Origin: an uncultured Phocaeicola sp.
GTDB lineage: Bacteria > Bacteroidota > Bacteroidia > Bacteroidales > Bacteroidaceae
Assembly: GCA_944320845.1 (NCBI GenBank)
Contig: CALUJA010000019.1
Span: 1 to 54,671 of the forward strand
DNA: 54,671 nucleotides
Direction of reading: 5' to 3'
A program made the translations under genes and the position numbers. Under the pieces are notes generated by a model. That model had not been told where the DNA came from. It made no database searches and worked only from the letters and a program-made list of their open reading frames with translations. This document shows positions 41,139-49,510 of this stretch, piece after piece (the first letter of the stretch is position 1; each line of letters begins with the position of its first letter).

Positions 41139-42407
41139 TTATCTTATCTTTAAAGTTATAATCGTAATCGCCGCCAAGACAATCGTTATAATCCAAAAGC
41201 GGACTGTTATCTTAGACTCATGGAATACACTCGCCGGACGGGTGAACACATACGTGCACTCGGGGTCAAGCTGCGCAAGTGTGGTGCGGAAATGGTCATG
41301 AATCGGCGTCCGCTTGAAAAGACGCTGCCTGACTCCCTTCCTTTTTCCCTTGCGGAAATATCTTACCTGCAGGATGACAGACAGATTCTCCACCAGAAAA
41401 ACTCCGCACAGTATCGGTATCAGCAGTTCCTTATGAATGATAATAGCAAATACGGCTATGATGCCGCCGATGGTCAGACTGCCCGTATCGCCCATAAACA
41501 CCTGCGCCGGGAAAGCATTGTACCACAAAAAGCCGATTAATGCACCGATAAAGGCACATATATATATAACCATCTCTTCGCTTCCCGGTATATACATGAT
41601 ATTCAGATAGCCTGCATACTCGATATGGCTGGATACATAAGCCAGGATTCCCAAGGTGACACCGATGATTGCCGAGTTCCCCGCCGCCATTCCGTCCATG
41701 CCGTCGTTCAGGTTCGCCCCGTTTGACACGGCTGTCACCACGAATATCGTCACCAGGACAAAGACAATCCATCCTGCCGTCTGGGCATGCTCGCCAAGGA
41801 ATCCTACAAAATCGGCATAATCCAAGTTATTGTTCTTGAAGAACGGGATGGTAGTCTTCGTCGACTTCTCATCCTGCGTCTTGTGCACCACTTCAACAAT
41901 CTCGCCGTTCCGCTGCACCTCCACGTTTTCACGAATCACCACATCCGGACTGAGGTATAAAGTCAGGCCTACAATCAGGCCCAAACCCACCTGGCCTATA
42001 ATCTTGAATTTCCCGTGCAAGCCCTCCTTGTCTTTTCGGAACACCTTAATGTAATCGTCGAGGAATCCCAACGTGCCCAGCCACACGGTGGTAATCAGCA
42101 TCAGCAGCATATAAATGTTGTGAAGCTTGCCCAAAAGCAGGCAAGGTATGAGTATCGCCACGATTATGATGATTCCCCCCATCGTGGGCACGCCCACTTT
42201 GTTCACATTAAAAGGGTCTATGGAAGCATCGCGCTGTGTTTCCGTTATCTGCTTCCGCTTCAACAGTTTTATGAAGTATTCGCCGAAGATGGATGATATC
42301 AGCAAAGACAGGATGACAGCCATCAGCGCACGGAATGACACATAGCCGAACATCCGCGCGCCCGGGAAATCAAACTTTTCCAAATAGTCGAATAAATAGT
42401 ATAACAT
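41139..42407 (-). CDS. mraY: Phospho-N-acetylmuramoyl-pentapeptide transferase
   Basis: A 422-aa polytopic membrane enzyme that forms lipid I from UDP-MurNAc-pentapeptide and undecaprenyl phosphate. PTMGG follows the first helices, the catalytic LGFLDDYIKV, NGANLNDGMDGMAAG and FMGDTGSLTIGG motifs are present, and the HDHF motif lies near the end. It is about 60 residues longer than E. coli MraY (360), mostly from a periplasmic insertion near residues 160-205 with REN VEVQRNGEIVEVV-type sequence. The spacing is 3 bp from murE and 9 bp to murD. Confidence 0.97.
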   Translation of the reverse strand: MLYYLFDYLEKFDFPGARMFGYVSFRALMAVILSLLISSIFGEYFIKLLKRKQITETQRDASIDPFNVNKVGVPTMGGIIIIVAILIPCLLLGKLHNIYMLLMLITTVWLGTLGFLDDYIKVFRKDKEGLHGKFKIIGQVGLGLIVGLTLYLSPDVVIRENVEVQRNGEIVEVVHKTQDEKSTKTTIPFFKNNNLDYADFVGFLGEHAQTAGWIVFVLVTIFVVTAVSNGANLNDGMDGMAAGNSAIIGVTLGILAYVSSHIEYAGYLNIMYIPGSEEMVIYICAFIGALIGFLWYNAFPAQVFMGDTGSLTIGGIIAVFAIIIHKELLIPILCGVFLVENLSVILQVRYFRKGKRKGVRQRLFKRTPIHDHFRTTLAQLDPECTYVFTRPASVFHESKITVRFWIITIVLAAITIITLKIR

Positions 42408-42410
42408 GTC

Positions 42411-43868
42411 CTAAATTTCGTTTGCCAGTATTCCTCTCACCACTTCCTTATCATCAAAATGATGCTTTACCCCTTTAATCTCCTGATAGTCCTCGTGCCC
42501 CTTTCCGGCTATAAGCACTACATCGCCCGGCTGTGCAAGCATGCAAGCCGTGCGGATAGCTTCCTTCCGGTCGGTTATGGCAAGCACTTTCCGCATATCA
42601 TCCTTGGCCAGTCCCGCCAGCATATCGTCGATAATGTCCTGAGGCTCTTCAAAACGCGGATTGTCTGAGGTAATCACCACCTTGTCGCTTTGCTTCGCCG
42701 CCTCCTGTGCCATCAGCGGGCGTTTTCCCTTGTCGCGGTTGCCGCCGGCTCCCACCACCGTAATGACATGCCCCCGTCCTTTCAGCACTTCATGAATGGC
42801 ATTCAGCACGTTGACCAGAGCGTCCGGCGTATGGGCATAGTCGACAATGGCGGTATACCCTTTCGGCGAACGGATGGCATCAAACCTTCCGGACACAGGG
42901 CGCAGCATGCTCAGCACGAGCAGCACATCGTCCGGCTGTTTTCCCAGGAGACAGGCCGCTCCGTAAACGGCCAGCAGGTTCGATGCATTGAAGCGGCCGA
43001 TGAACTGCACGTTCACTTCGCGGTTGTTGATATCCATCAGCATGCCTTCGAACCCGTCTTCCAGCACTTTTCCCTTAAAGTCGCAAAGCGTCCGGAGCGA
43101 ATAAGTCGCGACCTTGGCCTTTGTATTCTGCACCATCACCAGTCCGTTCTTGTCGTCCGCATTGGTCAGGGCGAAGGCCGTCTTGGGCAAAGCGTCGAAA
43201 AAGGCTTTCTTCGCCTTCAGATAGTTCTCGAAAGTCTTGTGATAATCCAGATGGTCGCGGGTCAGATTCGTGAAGATGCCTCCCGCGAACCTCAGTCCGC
43301 CGATGCGCTTTTGGGCAACAGAATGAGAGCTGACCTCCATAAACGCATACTTGCAGCCTTCATCCGCCATCCGCCCCAACAGACGGTTCAGGGTTATCGG
43401 GTCGGGCGTGGTATGGTCTGCCGGGATTGCCTCGCCATCGATATAGTTACATACCGTAGAGAGCAGGCCAACCTTGTATCCGAAACGGCGGAACATCTCA
43501 TACAGCAGGGTGGCGATGGTGGTTTTCCCGTTTGTTCCGGTCACTCCCACCAAATCCAGCTTGTCGGTCGGATTGCCATAAAACACCGTTGCCAGCCGTC
43601 CTACCGCAGCTTCGGTATCGGCAACCTGCACGTAGGTCACATGCTCGCTGCGTTTTTCCGGCAAGATTTCACACACCACAGCCGATGCGCCCTTTTCTAT
43701 GGCGCTATCTATATAGATATGGCCGTCGGTCTGCGTTCCCTTTACGGCAACAAACAGGCATCCCGGCCTTACCAGACGGGAATCCATCTGTATGTCCGCT
43801 ATTTCTTTATATAAATCGCCTGCCGACTGACAGACGGTAACCGCTTTCAAAATCTCGTCAAGTTTCAT
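42411..43868 (-). CDS. murE: UDP-MurNAc-L-Ala-D-Glu--meso-diaminopimelate ligase
   Basis: A 485-aa Mur ligase that adds the third stem residue. [21 protein letters not shown] is the N-terminal uridine-binding region, [16 protein letters not shown] the ATP loop, and [13 protein letters not shown] and [11 protein letters not shown] central motifs. The substrate-selecting motif reads DNPR (in SDNPRFEEP), which marks meso-diaminopimelate rather than lysine. It therefore also shows that the organism makes DAP-type peptidoglycan. It lies 12 bp after ftsI. Confidence 0.97.
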   Translation of the reverse strand: MKLDEILKAVTVCQSAGDLYKEIADIQMDSRLVRPGCLFVAVKGTQTDGHIYIDSAIEKGASAVVCEILPEKRSEHVTYVQVADTEAAVGRLATVFYGNPTDKLDLVGVTGTNGKTTIATLLYEMFRRFGYKVGLLSTVCNYIDGEAIPADHTTPDPITLNRLLGRMADEGCKYAFMEVSSHSVAQKRIGGLRFAGGIFTNLTRDHLDYHKTFENYLKAKKAFFDALPKTAFALTNADDKNGLVMVQNTKAKVATYSLRTLCDFKGKVLEDGFEGMLMDINNREVNVQFIGRFNASNLLAVYGAACLLGKQPDDVLLVLSMLRPVSGRFDAIRSPKGYTAIVDYAHTPDALVNVLNAIHEVLKGRGHVITVVGAGGNRDKGKRPLMAQEAAKQSDKVVITSDNPRFEEPQDIIDDMLAGLAKDDMRKVLAITDRKEAIRTACMLAQPGDVVLIAGKGHEDYQEIKGVKHHFDDKEVVRGILANEI

Positions 43869-43880
43869 TTTCCTTATACA

Positions 43881-45980
43881 TTATTTAAGAGTCAACTTTA
43901 TCGTTTGTCCCTTGCGCACGTAAGCTCCGGCGGCAATGCTTTGGGAAACCACCTTTCCCACTCCGGCCAAACGTACTTTCAGTCCGTAAGTCTCCAGCAG
44001 ATAAACGGCATCCTTCGCTCCCATCCCCTTCACGTTAGGCAGCCGCTTGCCGCTTACCTTCATTTCTGTCAGTTCCGCACGGTCGGCATGCGTATGCGCC
44101 TTTCCCCAGACAAGGGTATCCTTTTCGGGAACAGGGGTGCTGCTGACATTCAAAGCACGCAAAACGTAGGATGCCGCCTGAATGTCTCCGTTCTTCACAT
44201 CCGGAATCAGGACAGAGGTGGAGTCTTTCGCATGTTCCAAATCCTGATTCAGATGTTTGGCATAGATGCGCTCCGCAATCCGACTGAACACGCTTCCCGC
44301 CTGCAAGCCTCCAGACGCCGGCCCGTGGGGGATGTGGATGGACACGATGCAGCTATACTGAGGGGCTTCTGAGGGAAAATAGCCGCAGAAGCTGACCAGA
44401 TAGCCCTCTTTGGCAAGCGCAACCTGCGCCGTGCCCGTCTTTCCCGACACATGGAACTGCTTGCTCCCCGCGGGCTTGGCCAATCCCTCCGAAACCACCT
44501 TGCGAAGAATGGTGCGTATCTGCATCAGCGTAGTGTCTGAACAGATTTTCGGATTGACTATCTCCGTCGGAAATTCTTTTATCACCTCACCATCCTTCAT
44601 TATGGCCTTTACAAATTTCGGTTTCACCATGGTCCCGTTGTTGGCGATAGCGTTGTAAAAGTTCAGCAGATAGATGGGAGGAATCATTGTCTCATAGCCG
44701 ATGCTCATCCATGGCAGGGTGGTCTTGGCAAAGTAACGCTCCTTCGGCCCCTGAATGCGGGGGACAGCCTCGCCCACGAAGCCCAGATTCAGCGGCTTGT
44801 CTATACTCATCCGCTTCAGCCCGTCGACAAACTTCTGCGGATTGTCCTTGTAAAACCGGTCTATGATGGTCGATACGCCCACATTGGACGACACTTCCAT
44901 GATGCGTGTCACATCAATCTTTCCGTATCCCCCTTTATACCAGTTCCAGTCCTTCATGAAACTGCCGTGCATGTTCACCACCCCATTTCCGGTATCCACT
45001 TCATAGTCGGGCGTTATGTACCCGTCTTCCAGCGCTACCATAATGGAAGCCGTCTTGAAGGTAGAGCCCGGCTCCATCAGATTGCTGACCGAAGCGTTGC
45101 GCATCTCGTAGTAATGTCCGTCTCCGGCGCGGGTCATGTTCACGTTTGCCTTGACATCCCCTGTGGCTACCTCCATCACAACGGCCACTCCGGATACGGC
45201 ATTCAGCGTTTCCAACTGGTCTACCAGCGCTTTTTCGGCGATGTCCTGCATGTCTACATCTATCGTCGTAATCACATCACAGCCGTCTACCGCCGGTTTG
45301 TCCACGATGTTCAGGTATTTGTTCATTACCTTCTGCCGGTGTGTAACGCCCGGTTTTCCCCGCAGCACAGAGTCATAGGTCAGTTCTATCCCGTTCTTTG
45401 CGCCCAAGGCCATGTCGGGATACATGTCGCCTAAGGTGCGGGCGGCCAGCGAGCCGAACGGTTTTTTCCGTTGGTTGAATTCCTGCTCCTGGAGTCCGCT
45501 TTTATACCGGCTCAGGCAAAAGACCGGAAGTTTTTTCACCTCCTTATACTCGATGTAGGATATGCGCTTCGGATAGAGCAGATAGTACCGGCTCTTCTCC
45601 CGCCGCCCGTTCAGGATATGACGGCGGAAGTCGCGCGCGCTTTTGTCGGGGAATATCTGGTGAAGCCCCTCGCATATTTCCGGCAGATGGTTCATCAGCG
45701 TGGTGTCATTGCCGGCTTCCTTCAGCGCCACAAAGTCCATATAGATTTTATATTCGGGCAGGCTGCTCGCCATCAGCTTCCCGTCGGCCGAAATGATATT
45801 GCCGCGCGTGGGGGGAACCGTCACATTCTCCCGCACGAAGCGGTCGGCCACATCTTTCCAATACTGCCGCTCCGCAAACATCACAAAGGCGGCCTTGGCA
45901 ATGACGGCAATCGCCACCAGCGCCATCAGGAACACGATGAACGTATAGCGGAGCATGATATTCTTTTGTCCGGGCATCAT
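43881..45980 (-). CDS. ftsI: Penicillin-binding transpeptidase with PASTA domain (FtsI/PBP3)
   Basis: A 699-aa class B PBP that cross-links septal peptidoglycan. It has one N-terminal membrane helix (about 10-32), a dimerisation domain (about 50-230) and the transpeptidase domain with STFK (Ser306, Lys309), SSN in EVSSNVGVS, and KTG (Lys514) in VSGKTGTAQVAL. A single PASTA domain closes the protein (about 640-699, LPNVKGMGAKDAVYLLETYG). The start lies 4 bp after the ftsL-like stop with AAGGAG upstream. Confidence 0.95.
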   Translation of the reverse strand: MMPGQKNIMLRYTFIVFLMALVAIAVIAKAAFVMFAERQYWKDVADRFVRENVTVPPTRGNIISADGKLMASSLPEYKIYMDFVALKEAGNDTTLMNHLPEICEGLHQIFPDKSARDFRRHILNGRREKSRYYLLYPKRISYIEYKEVKKLPVFCLSRYKSGLQEQEFNQRKKPFGSLAARTLGDMYPDMALGAKNGIELTYDSVLRGKPGVTHRQKVMNKYLNIVDKPAVDGCDVITTIDVDMQDIAEKALVDQLETLNAVSGVAVVMEVATGDVKANVNMTRAGDGHYYEMRNASVSNLMEPGSTFKTASIMVALEDGYITPDYEVDTGNGVVNMHGSFMKDWNWYKGGYGKIDVTRIMEVSSNVGVSTIIDRFYKDNPQKFVDGLKRMSIDKPLNLGFVGEAVPRIQGPKERYFAKTTLPWMSIGYETMIPPIYLLNFYNAIANNGTMVKPKFVKAIMKDGEVIKEFPTEIVNPKICSDTTLMQIRTILRKVVSEGLAKPAGSKQFHVSGKTGTAQVALAKEGYLVSFCGYFPSEAPQYSCIVSIHIPHGPASGGLQAGSVFSRIAERIYAKHLNQDLEHAKDSTSVLIPDVKNGDIQAASYVLRALNVSSTPVPEKDTLVWGKAHTHADRAELTEMKVSGKRLPNVKGMGAKDAVYLLETYGLKVRLAGVGKVVSQSIAAGAYVRKGQTIKLTLK

Positions 45981-45984
45981 TTTC

Positions 45985-46341
45985 TCAATCTCCTTCCTTA
46001 ATCAGATACGGAGGGGTGGTAGCCGTCTGGAGCGGCATCCTTCCCTCTTCTGTTGCTATATACTCCTCGATGCGCGACTGGCGGCTGCGCTCGGTAAGTT
46101 CAGAAGAAATCGTCAGCGCATCATACTTTATGTCGACCAGCTCCTTTTTCAGCCGGTCGATTTCAATAATCTCCCGCTGGCTTTCATAACGATTGTCGAT
46201 ATAAAGTATGGTCAGGATGACGATTAGAATAAGCAGATTCGCCTGTCTCTTCAGGAAGTTGTGCGCCAGTATGTCGCCCCCCAGAATGCTCTTCAGGGTG
46301 ACATGAAAGTTTTCCTGCTGCTTGTCTTCTTGCTGTTCCAT
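45985..46341 (-). CDS. FtsL-like cell division protein
   Basis: A 118-aa bitopic protein with a cytoplasmic N-terminus, one membrane segment (about 33-48, ANLLILIVILTILYI) and a periplasmic helix with a heptad-like pattern (IIEIDRLKKELVDIKYDALTI). Size, topology and position between rsmH and ftsI fit FtsL, which joins FtsQ in the divisome, although FtsL sequences are too divergent for motif proof. It lies 12 bp after rsmH and 4 bp before ftsI. Confidence 0.85.
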   Translation of the reverse strand: MEQQEDKQQENFHVTLKSILGGDILAHNFLKRQANLLILIVILTILYIDNRYESQREIIEIDRLKKELVDIKYDALTISSELTERSRQSRIEEYIATEEGRMPLQTATTPPYLIKEGD

Positions 46342-46353
46342 GTTTCCGTCCGT

Positions 46354-47268
46354 TTACTTCTTTTCCGCGATTCTTAACTTGGCACTGCGCGAACGCGGAT
46401 TGCGCCTCACTTCTTCTTCCGACGGCACAATCACCTTGCTGTTCACCAGCCGGAAGGGAGTGTTTACATTGCCATAAAAATCCTGCTCCGCCTTGCCCTC
46501 CACGTTTCCCGTCTTCATCAGGTTTTTCACCATACGGTCTTCCAGCGAATGATAGGTGATGACCGCCAGTCGTCCGCCGGGATTCAGGGCTTCGGCCGCC
46601 GCATAAAGCATTTCCTTCAGTGCCTCCATCTCCTGGTTCACCTCGATGCGCAGCGCCTGAAAGACCTTTGCCAGGTCTTTCTTCTCGCGTTCCCGGCCAT
46701 AGAGCGGTCTCACCGTCTCTAAAAAGCCGCCGATTGTGTCGAAAGGCTTCTGCATACGCGCCTTGACCAAGGCACCCGCCAGTTTCCGGCTGTTCTTCAG
46801 CTCTCCGTATAAGTAGAAGATGTCTGCCAGACGCTCCTCACTGTACGTATTGACTATATCGGCGGCCGTCATGCCCGCACGGCGGTTCATCCGCATGTCG
46901 AGCTTCCCGTCGAAGCGAAAGGAGAAACCGCGCGCGCTGTCGTCGAAATGGTGGGAAGACACGCCCAAGTCGGCCAGAATGCCGTCCACTTTCTCCACCC
47001 CGTAATAGCGCAGGAAATTATGCAGGTATCTGAAATTGCTCCGCACGAAGGTGAAACGGCCGTCGTCTACGGTGTTGCGCTCGGCATCCTCGTCTTGGTC
47101 GAAGCCGAACAAACGGCTCTTCGCGCCCATCTGCCGCAGGATTTCCCTTGAATGGCCGCCTCCTCCGAAAGTTACATCCACATAAACTCCGCCGTCTTGC
47201 AGATTCATACCCCCGACGCTCTCCTGCAAAAGCACCGGCACATGATAAGTCTGTTCCGTTTCGCTCAT
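46354..47268 (-). CDS. rsmH: 16S rRNA (cytosine1402-N4)-methyltransferase
   Basis: A 304-aa SAM-dependent methyltransferase (MraW) that modifies C1402 in the 16S rRNA decoding centre. YHVPVLLQESV opens the protein, GVYVDVTFGGGGHSREIL is the SAM-binding loop, and DGILADLGVSSHHFDDSARGFSFR and the late ITYHSLEDRMVKNL are family motifs. It is the first gene of the dcw cluster in this window. No mraZ precedes it, unlike the usual arrangement. Confidence 0.96.
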   Translation of the reverse strand: MSETEQTYHVPVLLQESVGGMNLQDGGVYVDVTFGGGGHSREILRQMGAKSRLFGFDQDEDAERNTVDDGRFTFVRSNFRYLHNFLRYYGVEKVDGILADLGVSSHHFDDSARGFSFRFDGKLDMRMNRRAGMTAADIVNTYSEERLADIFYLYGELKNSRKLAGALVKARMQKPFDTIGGFLETVRPLYGREREKKDLAKVFQALRIEVNQEMEALKEMLYAAAEALNPGGRLAVITYHSLEDRMVKNLMKTGNVEGKAEQDFYGNVNTPFRLVNSKVIVPSEEEVRRNPRSRSAKLRIAEKK

Positions 47269-47575
47269 GTCAATCGTATTATTCCACTGTTACCAGTCAG
47301 ATATTAATTAAGGTGTAAAATTAGGCATTTCCTGATAATTAGGCATCATCTTGCCGCAGGATTTTTTCAGAAAGTTATCAACAGCCCGCAGGAAGGCCGT
47401 GACGGCCGCATTTTTCCAAAGGGGCAAGCCATCCGCAAGCCCCGGCGAAACGGACACGGGATGCGGATGAAACCTTTTTTCCGTCCGACGAACCACCGGC
47501 TTCCCCCGCACAAAACTCCCGCAACGACAGGGAAAGCAATATTTTAAATATTTTCATAAAAAAGCGGGATATTTA
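47269..47575. other. Gene-free stretch between rsmH and the PUL3 promoter
   Basis: I find no gene, in particular no mraZ. On the minus strand TGCCTAATT occurs twice (in 47325-47353), 12 bp apart, about 55 bp upstream of rsmH. A dcw promoter must lie here, but no full TTTG/TAnnTTTG pair is clear. Confidence 0.55.
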
Positions 47576-47607
47576 TTTGTTTTCTATTTTATATTTTGCT
47601 ATATTTG
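47576..47607 (+). promoter_or_regulatory. Promoter of PUL3
   Basis: TTTG (47576-47579), a 20-bp spacer and TATATTTG (47600-47607) match the Bacteroidetes consensus at every position. The predicted transcript starts near 47614, leaving a leader of about 390 nt before the lipoprotein gene. Confidence 0.8.
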
Positions 47608-47613
47608 CGAAGT

Positions 47614-48007
47614 ATTTTAGCAACAGACGATTTGATTTCTCAAAAATTTTATACATGCGAACCAAAGAGACCTTGTGACCTTATCTTAATCTGATTTCAG
47701 CAGAAATGTCGGAAATTATGAAGAAAGAGACCCTGCGGAATGAACAAAACAGGCAGGCATTTTGTTATTCCAACACACATTTTACAAAACGGCAGCCGAA
47801 GGCGCCGAAACAACAGTTTACAAATTTTGTTTCACCTTAAACCTGAAGAGAAAGAATGGAGAAAAGTACCTGCAAGACTGCCCTGGTATGAAATCAAAGC
47901 CAAAATGGAAGGCGTCTTGCCTCATATCCCAATCTATGAATAATCTAAAATCATCTCTGCATGACGAACCTGTCTTGCAGACCTATACTTGAAAAAAATC
48001 ATAACCT
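47614..48007 (+). promoter_or_regulatory. Long structured 5' leader of PUL3
   Basis: The leader has no convincing gene (short ORFs at 47705, 47740 and 47762 do not resemble proteins). GCAAGAC (47872-47878) can pair with GTCTTGC at 47914-47920, extended by GCC/GGC, or with another GTCTTGC at 47972-47978. The choice between partners would change the structure close to the first start codon. Function is a guess. Confidence 0.4.
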
Positions 48008-49501
48008 ATGAAAAGAATCATGCAATTGTTGGGAAGCCTTTTTGTGCTTCTGGCCGTGTCTGCCTGCTCCGATGATATCGCAGAAGAAGTGTATCAGCAG
48101 GAAAAGCCACAGGCAGAAGAAAAGACTTCCACCCTGACCATTAACCTTGAAAATGCCGAGGGACAAGAAGGGCTGATACTGGCCGCCCTGGCAGAAAACC
48201 CGTTCGACGAACAGGGTATCAGCAAGGAAATCGGCGAAGAAGATTTCCTTATCTCGAAAGCGGCTGAAGGAAACCAGATTGTATTCGACCTGACAGACTT
48301 TTACAAGCAGACGCTTTTCTTTAACGTCTATCAAAAGACGGGCGAAGACTATGTGGCAAAGACGCATCTGGGCAACCAGCTGCAATACGAAGTAGTGCCG
48401 GGCGAGGTGGAAAAAAGCATCGACCTGTCCGCATCGCCGCAGGAAGTCATCCGCAAGACCGTGCTCACCATCGGCGTCGCGCCGGAATACGACGGGAAGG
48501 CCCTGTATCTGTTAAAGGAATCCACATGCAAATTATTTGAAGAAGCGCTGCTGGCGGGAGGAACACCGGCCGAAGACCTGTATATGGCTACGGCAACCGT
48601 CGAAGCAGGCACGGCGTCAATCACCATCGACTCGCCCAAAAGCACCGGAACATACTGGGTCTACGTGATTCAGCCCGAGGAGGGACTGCCCTATCTCAAG
48701 CGCAGCACGGAAATCGGATACGATACAGACGAGCAGGTGGCCTTAACCTTCGAAAAGGAAGTAAAGAAGCAAATCCAGGTTACCGCCATCTATCTGACGG
48801 GAGAAGGCTACCAGACGGAAGAAGCGTTCGCACAAAAAGAAATTTATCTCATAAGCAAAAGCAACTGGGAAACTGTCAAAAATTTCGTGGAGACGACACA
48901 CGGCAATCCGCAGCCGGGAACATACGTGGCTGTTCAGACTACCGACCGCGAAGGAAAAGCCACATTCGAGCTGTTTTGCACCGAGGCCCAACAGGATTAT
49001 GTAGTATATGCGCCGAAGTGGAATACGGACTATTATGACAATTACAAAGAGGCAAACGTAACGATTACGCCGGAAAGCGGCATCGTTCCCGTAGAGATAA
49101 AATATCCTTTCATGCCTCCAACGAGCGGCGGAGATGCGGGAATTGACAAAGAAGTAACTTTTAATATAACTGTTACATCACTTCCTGACCCTTGGATGCT
49201 ACATTTTTTATTCTCTTATGCTTATATAATAAGTGATGCCACTGAATTGGAAAATCTGTGGAATAATGTCATATTGCCGAACGGTTCCGATGAAAAAGTA
49301 ACTATGTCGGCAAGTACAGTCACGCTCTCTACTCCCATAAGCATTACAGCCTCTATCAACACTGGAAAACGTATAGCTGTAGTTGTCCGTTTAGCCCAAG
49401 GAATTAGTTTTATGCCTTTAGTAAAAGAAATTGATGCTTCCGGAATAAGCGGGAATACTTATGATGTAGAATTAACTGCCGCTGATCTAAAAACCTTTTA
49501 A
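48008..49501 (+). CDS. Multi-domain surface lipoprotein at the head of PUL3
   Basis: A 497-aa lipoprotein. The signal MKRIMQLLGSLFVLLAVSACSDD has the lipidated Cys at about residue 20, followed by SDD, which resembles surface-export signals of Bacteroidetes. The rest looks like four tandem beta-sandwich units starting near residues 42 (TLTINLENAEGQ), 150 (TVLTIGVAPEYDGKALYLL), 257 (IQVTAIYLTGEGY) and 382 (TFNITVTSLPDPW). The final unit (from about base 49140) is AT-rich (sampled lines 27-35% GC against 53% just before), so the C-terminal domain seems exchanged. It lies 9 bp before susC and is probably a glycan-binding or adhesive partner. I do not recognise the family. Confidence 0.75.
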   Translation: MKRIMQLLGSLFVLLAVSACSDDIAEEVYQQEKPQAEEKTSTLTINLENAEGQEGLILAALAENPFDEQGISKEIGEEDFLISKAAEGNQIVFDLTDFYKQTLFFNVYQKTGEDYVAKTHLGNQLQYEVVPGEVEKSIDLSASPQEVIRKTVLTIGVAPEYDGKALYLLKESTCKLFEEALLAGGTPAEDLYMATATVEAGTASITIDSPKSTGTYWVYVIQPEEGLPYLKRSTEIGYDTDEQVALTFEKEVKKQIQVTAIYLTGEGYQTEEAFAQKEIYLISKSNWETVKNFVETTHGNPQPGTYVAVQTTDREGKATFELFCTEAQQDYVVYAPKWNTDYYDNYKEANVTITPESGIVPVEIKYPFMPPTSGGDAGIDKEVTFNITVTSLPDPWMLHFLFSYAYIISDATELENLWNNVILPNGSDEKVTMSASTVTLSTPISITASINTGKRIAVVVRLAQGISFMPLVKEIDASGISGNTYDVELTAADLKTF

Positions 49502-49510
49502 CCTTAGCAT

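Noticed and set aside
32351-43814. Long plus-strand ORFs opposite the dcw genes (for example 32351-33493, 33774-34787, 37167-38345, 38714-39820, 39756-41039, 42690-43814).
   Set aside because: Each lies fully antisense to a confidently identified gene, is rich in H, R and Q as expected of a reverse reading of GC-biased codons, and shows no domain. They are shadows.
47740-47992. Two overlapping small ORFs in the PUL3 leader (67 and 76 aa).
   Set aside because: They overlap in different frames, have no domain or signal, and lie inside a leader with paired segments.
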